Assembly: GCA_003446775.1 (NCBI GenBank)
Contig: DMCH01000174.1
Span: forward strand, 5,734-12,971
Direction: 5' to 3'
Length of the DNA stretch: 7,238 nucleotides
Origin: Chloroflexota bacterium
Lineage (GTDB): Bacteria > Chloroflexota > Dormibacteria > Dormibacterales > Dormibacteraceae
Both the position numbers and the translations under genes were made by a program. This document shows, one piece after another, positions 1 to 7,238 of the stretch; positions within the stretch are counted from its first letter, which is position 1, and the number at the start of each line of letters is the position of its first letter. Below the pieces are notes generated by a model, which saw nothing but the letters and a program-made list of their open reading frames with translations, did no database searches and was not told the DNA's origin.

Positions 1-2192
<2,192 letters not shown>

Positions 2193-2241
2193 TGCAACAC
2201 AGTATTCCCCAGCGGTGGGCCACTGATACCGAGCGAATCGA

Positions 2242-3486
2242 TCAGGTCGCCGGCCAGAACTCCGCTGGGGCGAACACGCCCCAGCCGTAGATGCCCCCCT
2301 GCCCGTGCGGATCGTCGCCATAGCCCCAGCTGATCTCAGTGTTCACCCCGGTGGATAGGTCAATGGCATACACCCTGCCGCTGGGCATGGTCGTTCCCGG
2401 GCACTGGTCGGCCGGCAAGCAAACTCGCTCGTCCAGGGACCAGACCCAACCATCCTTCGCAAAGATGACCTGGGTGCGAAGCTGGTCGACCAGCATTCGG
2501 GTCGTCCCGGCCTTGACGTCATACGCGTAGATGCGGGGGTCGACCTGGTTGTTGGGGTCGACGTATGCCGTATACGCAACCTGGCTTCCGTCCGGGGACA
2601 GCCCCGGCGCGTAGGGCCAGGCTTCGGCTCCGGTCAGGCTGGAGACGCCTGCTTCAGGCGTCCACGATTGCGCAGCGGTCGGCGCGAAGCTGGTGAGAAA
2701 CAGGCGGTGGCCGCTTCGGTCCCAAAGGGCCCCCATGACGCTCGGGTCAAACGAGGTCACCCTGGAGCGGTCGGAAACGCGATAGACGGCCAGCGGCTCC
2801 GAGACTTTGCCGGCGATCCAGCCCGCGACCACGTACTGGCCGTCGGGCGACACCGCCAGGACCTGCGGTGGCAGGCCGAAACGGCAGATGCAGTCGCCGA
2901 TCCCTGTCCGATACACGTACAGGAGCGCAGTGCGTCGCTGCGCATAAAGCCAGACCTGCGTGCCGCCGTTGGGGTAGTTGGCGTTGTCAGGGGCCTGAGG
3001 CATCGTGTAGGCCATCACGGTTTGGTCCGCCAGCCACGAGCCGGACGTCACGTAGAACGGGAATTTGCCGGTGTGGCTCTCGTTGCCGCTCCCGAGCGAA
3101 TGGAGCATCACGTCCGTTTCGGTCGCCGACACCGGCTTCAGGTACTCGAACGTGTCCTGGGTGAACAGGTGCGTCGAGGTGTTGCTGATCTTGCACAGGA
3201 GGCGGGGACGGACCGGATCCGTCACGTCATAAAGCAGCTGGATGGCCGTCGACGTTGCGCTCATCAGCAGCATGGGCCCCGCGCTAGAGCCGTTATGGCA
3301 CGTGACCTGCGGAGGCGGCGTGGGCTGGGGGGCTGTACTTGGAGTGGGCGAGGGGCTGGCCGCCGCGCTCGGGGTCGCGATCGTCGCCCTTGGGGATGGA
3401 GAGGGCGAATTGGCCGCCGTAGGGGAAGCCGCGCCGCAGGCGGTCACGAATACGACCAACGCCGCGAGGCCGTTCAGCTTTTGCAT
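2242..3486 (-). CDS. Putative lipoprotein with TolB/WD40-like beta-propeller
   Basis: This is a 414-residue predicted exported lipoprotein of unknown function. Residues 1-17 form a lipoprotein signal peptide: Lys3, a hydrophobic core, then the lipobox VTAC with Cys17 as the predicted lipidated residue. Residues 18-60 are a low-complexity Ser/Pro/Thr/Ala tether. The remainder is rich in beta-strand and Trp/Tyr, with PD40-type blade motifs SPDGQYVVAG (213-222), DRSGHRLFL (256-264) and SPDGSQVAY (297-305), typical of TolB/WD40-like propellers. Six further cysteines (63, 98, 199, 201, 356, 362) could form disulfides outside the membrane; CIC at 199-201 and the 356/362 pair stand out. A TGA stop directly precedes the ATG, so no longer start exists in this frame. 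No clear Shine-Dalgarno is visible; a possible leader hairpin (3498-3521) lies just upstream. lon follows after 49 bases on the same strand. The fold class is inferred from motifs, and no enzymatic residues were recognised. Confidence 0.85.
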   Translation of the reverse strand: MQKLNGLAALVVFVTACGAASPTAANSPSPSPRATIATPSAAASPSPTPSTAPQPTPPPQVTCHNGSSAGPMLLMSATSTAIQLLYDVTDPVRPRLLCKISNTSTHLFTQDTFEYLKPVSATETDVMLHSLGSGNESHTGKFPFYVTSGSWLADQTVMAYTMPQAPDNANYPNGGTQVWLYAQRRTALLYVYRTGIGDCICRFGLPPQVLAVSPDGQYVVAGWIAGKVSEPLAVYRVSDRSRVTSFDPSVMGALWDRSGHRLFLTSFAPTAAQSWTPEAGVSSLTGAEAWPYAPGLSPDGSQVAYTAYVDPNNQVDPRIYAYDVKAGTTRMLVDQLRTQVIFAKDGWVWSLDERVCLPADQCPGTTMPSGRVYAIDLSTGVNTEISWGYGDDPHGQGGIYGWGVFAPAEFWPAT

Positions 3487-3497
3487 TCAGGAAGCCT

Positions 3498-3521
3498 AAC
3501 GAGCCGCGCGGTAGGCTCATT
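3498..3521. promoter_or_regulatory. Inverted repeat in the divergent promoter region (candidate operator or leader hairpin)
   Basis: GAGCC (3501-3505) and GGCTC (3514-3518) form a perfect 5-base inverted repeat around an 8-base centre. In minus-strand RNA it extends to 8 pairs (3498-3505 with 3514-3521, including one G-U), ending 11 bases before the lipoprotein ATG. A second imperfect repeat overlaps it: GCGGTAG (3508-3514) against CTACcCGC (3523-3530), with one extra C. Both fall where the -35 region of the glmU promoter would lie, so a DNA-binding protein here could affect both directions. No T run follows, so it is not a simple terminator. The pairing is read directly from the sequence; the function is inference, since short repeats arise by chance in GC-rich DNA. 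Confidence 0.3.
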
Positions 3522-3539
3522 GCTACCCGCCCGTATAAT
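3511..3539 (+). promoter_or_regulatory. Candidate sigma-70-type promoter for glmU
   Basis: A perfect -10 hexamer TATAAT lies at 3534-3539. This is a conspicuous AT-rich island in GC-rich DNA and is positioned correctly for the plus-strand gene. The -35 is poor: TAGGCT (3512-3517, 16-base spacer) matches TTGACA at only three positions, and there is no TG extended -10. The expected transcript start is around 3545-3547, giving a leader of about 20 bases before the glmU TTG. With prs and the CNNM-family gene packed tightly downstream, this would be the main promoter of the three-gene unit. Confidence 0.5.
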
Positions 3540-3553
3540 TTCGGGCAGCCCGC

Positions 3554-3558
3554 AAGGG
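3554..3558 (+). promoter_or_regulatory. Shine-Dalgarno sequence deciding the glmU TTG start
   Basis: AAGGG lies 7 bases upstream of TTG at 3566. The frame has a TAA stop at 3536-3538 and no ATG or GTG between it and the conserved LAAGHGTRM motif, so TTG is the only plausible start. The same bases lie within GCCC-GCAA-GGGC (3548-3559), a 4-pair stem with a GNRA-type loop that could partly mask the site near the 5' end of the transcript. Confidence 0.55.
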
Positions 3559-3565
3559 CGAAAAT

Positions 3566-4885
3566 TTGAGCTCATCGCTAACGGCCGTCATTCTGGCCGC
3601 CGGTCACGGCACCCGCATGCGGTCGCGGACTCCGAAAGTCCTGCATGTGCTGTGCGGCCGCCCGATGATCGATTGGGTCATCGACGCGGTCAGGGAAGCC
3701 GGCGCGAACAACATCAAGGTGGTCGTCAACCCCCATCACGCAGAGGTCGCCGCGCACCTCGACGGGAAAACCGACGTTGTCTTCCAGCGCGACCCACGCG
3801 GCACCGCTCACGCTCTCCAGCAGGTCGAGGGTCTCAACGGTGACGTGCTCGTCGTCAACGGCGATTCACCCCTGCTCACCGCCGGCACAATCAAGCGCGT
3901 CGTCGACTCACACCGCAAGGCCAAGCGACCGGCCACTCTCGCCAGCGTCGAAGACCCGAGTCGCGATGACGGCCGCATCGTGCGAGCCAAGAGCGGAGAC
4001 TTCGAGAAGATCGTCGAACGCAAGGACGCCAGCGACGAGCTGCGGAACACTGTTCACGAGTTCAACGTCGGCGTCTACTGCTTCGACGGCGGTCGCCTCA
4101 AAGAAGCGCTTGGGAGGATATCGAACGACAACAACGCCGGCGAGTACTACCTCACCGACGTCTTTCTCCACCTGCAGCCGATCAACGTCGTGCGGCTTGC
4201 GGACCCGAATGAGGCGATGGGCATCAAGGACCGCGTCCGCTTGGCCACAGCGACGGGCATCCTAAGAAGGCGAATCCTGGACCGCTTGATGGAAGACGGC
4301 GTCACCATCGTCGACCCGGACTCCACATTTATCGACGCGACCGTGACCGTTGGCCAGGACACGACCATAGAGCCGTTCACAGTCATCAAGGGCGATACGA
4401 AGATCGGACGCGACTGCCGCATCGGCCCACACGCGCATATAGAGGACGCGAGGATCGGCGATCGCTCGGATTGCGGTCCCTTCGTGAAGATCCGACCGGG
4501 CACCGAGATCGCCGAAGACGTCCATATAGGCAGCTTCGCGGAGCTCGTGAGGACCAGGGTGGGAAGAAACAGCAAGGTGCCGCACGTCTCCTATCTCGGC
4601 GACACCGACCTCGGCGAGGATGCCAACATCGGAGCGGGTACGATCACGGCCAATTTCGATGGCGCACACAAGAACCGCACCGAGATCGGCGACGGCGCTT
4701 TTGTCGGGGTCGACACGATGCTGGTAGCTCCCGTCAAACTTGGTCGTGGAGCTCGAACCGGGGCCGGCTCGGTCGTCACCAAAGACGTCCCCGACGGCGC
4801 GACAGCGGTCGGAGTTCCAGCTAGGGTGATACGGAAGAAACCCCCTCTCCCCGAACCGGAGCGGGGCGTGGAGCACAAAGATTGA
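3566..4885 (+). CDS. glmU: Bifunctional GlmU: GlcNAc-1-phosphate uridyltransferase / glucosamine-1-phosphate acetyltransferase
   Basis: GlmU acetylates glucosamine-1-phosphate with acetyl-CoA and then couples the product to UTP, giving UDP-GlcNAc for peptidoglycan and other envelope glycans in the cytoplasm. The 439 residues show the nucleotidyltransferase signature LAAGHGTRM (10-18), Lys24 in PKVLH, QRDPRGTAHA (74-83), Asp100 in NGDSPLL (equivalent to E. coli Mg ligand Asp105) and GEYYLTD (around Glu193). From about residue 245, hexapeptide repeats form the left-handed beta-helix, with the acetyltransferase catalytic His340 in PHVSYLGD (E. coli His363) and Asn363 in NFDG. Two oddities: the position of the Mg-binding Asn227 of E. 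coli is Lys221, and that of UDP-GlcNAc-binding Lys351 is Val328. The spacing between domains suggests one helix coil of about 17-18 residues is missing relative to E. coli (456 residues). The start is TTG; the stop overlaps or closely precedes prs. Identity is secure. Confidence 0.97.
   Translation: MSSSLTAVILAAGHGTRMRSRTPKVLHVLCGRPMIDWVIDAVREAGANNIKVVVNPHHAEVAAHLDGKTDVVFQRDPRGTAHALQQVEGLNGDVLVVNGDSPLLTAGTIKRVVDSHRKAKRPATLASVEDPSRDDGRIVRAKSGDFEKIVERKDASDELRNTVHEFNVGVYCFDGGRLKEALGRISNDNNAGEYYLTDVFLHLQPINVVRLADPNEAMGIKDRVRLATATGILRRRILDRLMEDGVTIVDPDSTFIDATVTVGQDTTIEPFTVIKGDTKIGRDCRIGPHAHIEDARIGDRSDCGPFVKIRPGTEIAEDVHIGSFAELVRTRVGRNSKVPHVSYLGDTDLGEDANIGAGTITANFDGAHKNRTEIGDGAFVGVDTMLVAPVKLGRGARTGAGSVVTKDVPDGATAVGVPARVIRKKPPLPEPERGVEHKD
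4870..4873 (+). promoter_or_regulatory. Shine-Dalgarno candidate for the TTG start of prs
   Basis: GGAG lies 8 bases before TTG at 4882, inside the end of glmU. The TTG overlaps the glmU TGA as TTGA, the classical arrangement for translational coupling. This supports the longer Prs reading, but it competes with a much stronger site at 4917-4927. Confidence 0.4.
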
Positions 4886-5874
4886 TCGGCAGATTGACCA
4901 CCGCAGTCGAGTTCACAGGAGAGGAGGCCTCACCGTGGGGCGCCCTCAAGCTGATCGCGGGCAGCGCCAACCCCGACCTGGCCCAGCGCATCTCGGACAG
5001 GCTCGACGTCCCGCTCACCGACCCCCGCCTCCGCCGCTTCCCCGACGGAGAGATCAACGTCAAGATCGAGGACTCGATGCGCGGGCACGACGTGTTCGTC
5101 ATCCAGCCCACGTCGCCCCCCGTGAACGAGCACCTGATGGAGCTCTTCATCATCCTCGACGCGCTCCGACGCGCCTCGGCCGGAAGGGTGACCGCCGTCG
5201 TCCCCTACTACGGCTACGCGCGCAAAGAGCGCAAAACGCAGCCTCGCGAACCGATCTCCGCCAAGCTGGTCGCCAACTTCATCACGCTCGCCGGCGCCGA
5301 TCGCCTGCTTTTGCTCGACCTCCACGCCGAGGCAATCGAAGGCTTCTTCGACGTGCCGACCGACCACCTCTCGCCGCACCGGATCATCGCCGAGTACCTG
5401 CTCACGCTGCAGCTGCAGCACCTCACGGTCGTCGCCCCTGACGCGGGTGGAGGACGCCGAGCCGAGGCGGTCGCCAACCAGCTCCAGGCGCCGATCGCGT
5501 TCGGCTACAAGCGGCGCTCGAGCGATGACGAGGTCGAGGTGATCGCGGTTTCTGGTGACGTGAAGGGCCGCGACTGCGTGGTTGTAGAAGACATCATCAC
5601 CACCGGCGGCACCATCTCCAAGCTGGCGCAGGCACTGCACAACCAGGGGGCTCGGCGGGTGCTCATCGCGGCCACCCACCCGGTCCTAACGGGGGACGCG
5701 GTGGAGCGGCTGAAGAGGGCCAATGTGGAACAGGTCATCGTCACCGATTCCGTGCCGATCGCCCCTGAGAAATTCGACCCCGAGCTGGTGACTGTCCTTT
5801 CGGTTGCGCCCTTGCTCGCCGAGGCGATCATCCGGGTACACGAGAACCGGAGCGTCAGCGAGCTCTTCAGTTAG
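4882..5874 (+). CDS. prs: Ribose-phosphate pyrophosphokinase (PRPP synthetase)
   Basis: Prs transfers pyrophosphate from ATP to ribose-5-phosphate, making PRPP for purine, pyrimidine, NAD, His and Trp synthesis. The open frame gives 330 residues from TTG 4882. The match begins at KLIAGSANPDLAQRI and includes RFPDGEI, the ATP-site region around Arg114, PREPISAK, DLHAEAIEGFFD with His148, PDAGGGRRAEA, the flexible-loop Lys210 in KRRSSDDEVEV, and the PRPP-binding loop VVEDIITTGGT (234-244). The loop lacks two Asp found in the usual DDMIDTGGT form (Glu236 and Thr240 here), and Lys115 follows Arg114 where Gln is usual, though the loop matches the wider phosphoribosyltransferase style. The first 18-20 residues have no counterpart in typical Prs, use poorer codons (AGA, ACA, TCA), and cover a strong ribosome site whose GTG (4935) is one base out of frame. 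The natural start may therefore be GTG 4935 with an indel in GGGG 4937-4940, giving 312 residues. Enzyme identity is secure; the 5' end is doubtful. Confidence 0.95.
   Translation: MIGRLTTAVEFTGEEASPWGALKLIAGSANPDLAQRISDRLDVPLTDPRLRRFPDGEINVKIEDSMRGHDVFVIQPTSPPVNEHLMELFIILDALRRASAGRVTAVVPYYGYARKERKTQPREPISAKLVANFITLAGADRLLLLDLHAEAIEGFFDVPTDHLSPHRIIAEYLLTLQLQHLTVVAPDAGGGRRAEAVANQLQAPIAFGYKRRSSDDEVEVIAVSGDVKGRDCVVVEDIITTGGTISKLAQALHNQGARRVLIAATHPVLTGDAVERLKRANVEQVIVTDSVPIAPEKFDPELVTVLSVAPLLAEAIIRVHENRSVSELFS
4917..4937 (+). promoter_or_regulatory. Strong Shine-Dalgarno plus GTG, out of frame with prs
   Basis: AGGAGAGGAGG (4917-4927) is an almost ideal ribosome binding site, 7 bases before GTG at 4935-4937. 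Read as given, that GTG leads into a frame with no recognisable protein (Arg/Pro-rich, to 5441). Removing one G from the following GGGG run would give Met-GALKLIAGSANP, a typical Prs N-terminus. It is therefore most likely the true prs initiation site, disrupted by a sequencing error or mutation. Confidence 0.55.
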
Positions 5875-5883
5875 TCCTTCCTC

Positions 5884-7238
5884 ATGAACGCACAGGAATG
5901 GATCGAAGTCATCGTCTTGGGGGTCTGCTTCGTGGCGGCCGCGCTGGCGGCCGCGACCGAGACGGCACTCACGTCGATCGGGCGGTTGCGCGTCCGTTTC
6001 CTGGCGGAGCAGGGCAGCACGTCCGCCGCGATTCTGCAGAAGCTGCGATCCGACCCGAACCGCTACCTCTCGACGGTTCTTTTCACGAACACGCTGGCTC
6101 TCATCGTCGCCTCGACCTCGACGACGCTGCTCACCGATGCGCTGTTCACGAGTTGGGGGGTGGCAAGCGCGTGGAGGTTGTGGCTCGCGCTGGCGGTGTC
6201 CTTCGTGCTGTCGGTCGTGCTCTTGATCGCCGCCGAGGTCACGCCGAAGACCCTCGCGATCCGCTACGCGGAGCGCGTGGCGCTGGGCACGGCGGGCCCG
6301 GTGGACAGGCTGGCGACCTTTCTCGGCCCGATCCTGTGGGCGGTCACGATCGTCTCGCGTGCCCTCACCGGCGGACGCGCCGCGCGGGCCCCGTTCCTCA
6401 CCGAAGAAGAGCTGCTGACGCTTCTGCACGTCTCCGAGGAGGCGGGCGTGATTGAGGAGCAGGAGCACCAGATGATCCACGGGATCATCGAGATCGGCGA
6501 CAAGACTGTGCGCGAGATCATGATTCCGCGCACCGACATCGTGGCCATCGAGAGGACGTCGACCCTGAAGGACATCGTCAAGGTCTTCAAAGAGCACCGG
6601 CACACTCGGATGCCGGTTTACGAGGAGGACCTCGACCACATCGTCGGCCTGCTCCACGCCAAGGACCTGCTGCTCTACTACACGCTCAGCAGCGCCCAGA
6701 AGTTCGACATTGACAAGATCCTGCGCCCGATCAAGTTCACGCCCGAGCAGAAGAAGGTGGACGAGTTGCTGCTCGAGATGCGGACCGAGAAGGTGCACAT
6801 GATGATCGTGGTCGACGAGTACGGCGGCACCGCGGGCCTCGTCTCCATGGAGGACTTGCTCGAGGAGATCGTGGGCGAGATCCGAGACGAGTACGACTCC
6901 GGCGAGCAGGACATGCTGACGATCCTCAACGCCCATGAGGCCCGTGTCGACGCGGGCTTCCCGCTCGAGGAGCTCAACTCACGACTCGGCCTGGCCATCG
7001 AGGAATCCGGCGACTACGACTCGGTCGGGGGGTACGTTCACGCGATGCTCGGCAAGCTCGCGGTGGCCGGCGATTCTTTTCGAGGTGGGCGGGCGCTCTG
7101 GACGGTGGAGAAGGTGAAGGGCCGCCGCATCGAGACAGTGCGCTTGAAGTCGGACCAGCCCTGGCCGGAGGAGGCGCTCGCGGCGTCGGGCTTCGCGCAT
7201 CCCTCGCAGGCCGACGGCCGCGCGGACGCGCAGGATAC
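5884..7238 (+). CDS. CNNM/CBS/CorC-HlyC family membrane protein (hemolysin-family transporter), 3' end outside the window
   Basis: This integral membrane protein belongs to the CNNM/CorC (TlyC, HlyC) family, whose studied members export or regulate magnesium or related cations; the 'hemolysin' label is historical. The frame is open from ATG 5884 to the window end (451 codons plus two bases). The CNNM domain has hydrophobic segments at about 7-27, 62-88, 97-118 and 137-162, with the family motifs TETALTS and EVTPKTLA. A cytoplasmic pair of CBS domains follows: the linker starts at TEEELLTLL (173 on), then MIPRTDIVAIE around Pro215, with the second repeat containing VDEYGGTAGLVSMEDLLEEI (310-329). 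Residues about 344-427 form the CorC_HlyC domain, and a variable Ala/Asp-rich tail runs to the edge. The start is 9 bases after the prs stop with no clear Shine-Dalgarno, suggesting co-transcription and possible coupling. The true end is unseen but probably near. The transported ion cannot be determined from sequence. Confidence 0.93.
   Translation, partial: MNAQEWIEVIVLGVCFVAAALAAATETALTSIGRLRVRFLAEQGSTSAAILQKLRSDPNRYLSTVLFTNTLALIVASTSTTLLTDALFTSWGVASAWRLWLALAVSFVLSVVLLIAAEVTPKTLAIRYAERVALGTAGPVDRLATFLGPILWAVTIVSRALTGGRAARAPFLTEEELLTLLHVSEEAGVIEEQEHQMIHGIIEIGDKTVREIMIPRTDIVAIERTSTLKDIVKVFKEHRHTRMPVYEEDLDHIVGLLHAKDLLLYYTLSSAQKFDIDKILRPIKFTPEQKKVDELLLEMRTEKVHMMIVVDEYGGTAGLVSMEDLLEEIVGEIRDEYDSGEQDMLTILNAHEARVDAGFPLEELNSRLGLAIEESGDYDSVGGYVHAMLGKLAVAGDSFRGGRALWTVEKVKGRRIETVRLKSDQPWPEEALAASGFAHPSQADGRADAQD

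Noticed and set aside
2210..2225. Imperfect inverted repeat CAGCGG-TGGG-CCACTG upstream of lon as an operator or heat-shock element
   Set aside because: The stem is only 6 bases with one mismatch and does not match CIRCE or HspR-type sites. It is within what chance gives in GC-rich DNA.
2668..3843. A 391-codon plus-strand open frame across the lipoprotein gene, the intergenic region and the start of glmU
   Set aside because: It is Arg/Gly/His-rich with no family resemblance, and it conflicts with the lipoprotein on the other strand and with glmU in another frame.
4935..5441. The frame opened by the strong ribosome site and GTG inside prs
   Set aside because: The product is Arg/Pro-rich low complexity, while Prs motifs continue in the neighbouring frame. 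The start signal is better explained as the prs start displaced by one base.
5686..6936. A 416-codon open frame antisense to the 3' end of prs and the CNNM-family gene
   Set aside because: It is rich in His, Arg, Asp and Leu, as expected from the complement of high-GC coding DNA, has no recognisable domain, and lies opposite clearly conserved proteins.

Overview
The window is high-GC bacterial chromosome carrying five protein-coding genes with almost no spare DNA between them. Two lie on the minus strand and three on the plus strand, and they diverge from a 79-base intergenic region at 3487-3565. All read as housekeeping or cell-envelope genes. I see no RNA gene, CRISPR array, insertion sequence, prophage or attachment site, and no gene-free stretch over 300 bases. 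I did not find a convincing undescribed system.

Minus-strand arm. A lipoprotein with a Pro/Ser/Thr-rich tether and a predicted TolB/WD40-like beta-propeller (3486-2242) is followed 49 bases later by lon, the ATP-dependent protease La. Lon starts with GTG at 2192 and leaves the window at position 1, about 50-80 codons before its expected end. The two may share a transcript.

Plus-strand arm. glmU (3566-4885; UDP-GlcNAc synthesis for cell wall precursors) overlaps or closely abuts prs (4882-5874; PRPP synthesis). After nine bases comes a CNNM/CBS/CorC-type membrane protein (5884 to beyond the window end). A consensus -10 box (TATAAT, 3534-3539) about 26 bases before glmU, together with the tight packing, suggests one operon.

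The most useful points to check are: (1) the prs start, where an excellent Shine-Dalgarno sequence and GTG sit exactly one frame out from the Prs reading frame next to a GGGG run, which suggests an indel; (2) GlmU, which seems to lack one turn of the left-handed beta-helix and has changes at positions equivalent to E. coli Asn227 and Lys351; (3) overlapping inverted repeats in the divergent promoter region.

Organism. GC richness, GTG/TTG starts, the glmU-prs pair and an 'SPSPSP...TPSP' lipoprotein tether suggest a soil or environmental Terrabacteria member such as Chloroflexota, Dormibacterota or a deep-branching actinobacterial relative. This is an impression from style and cannot be settled from the window.
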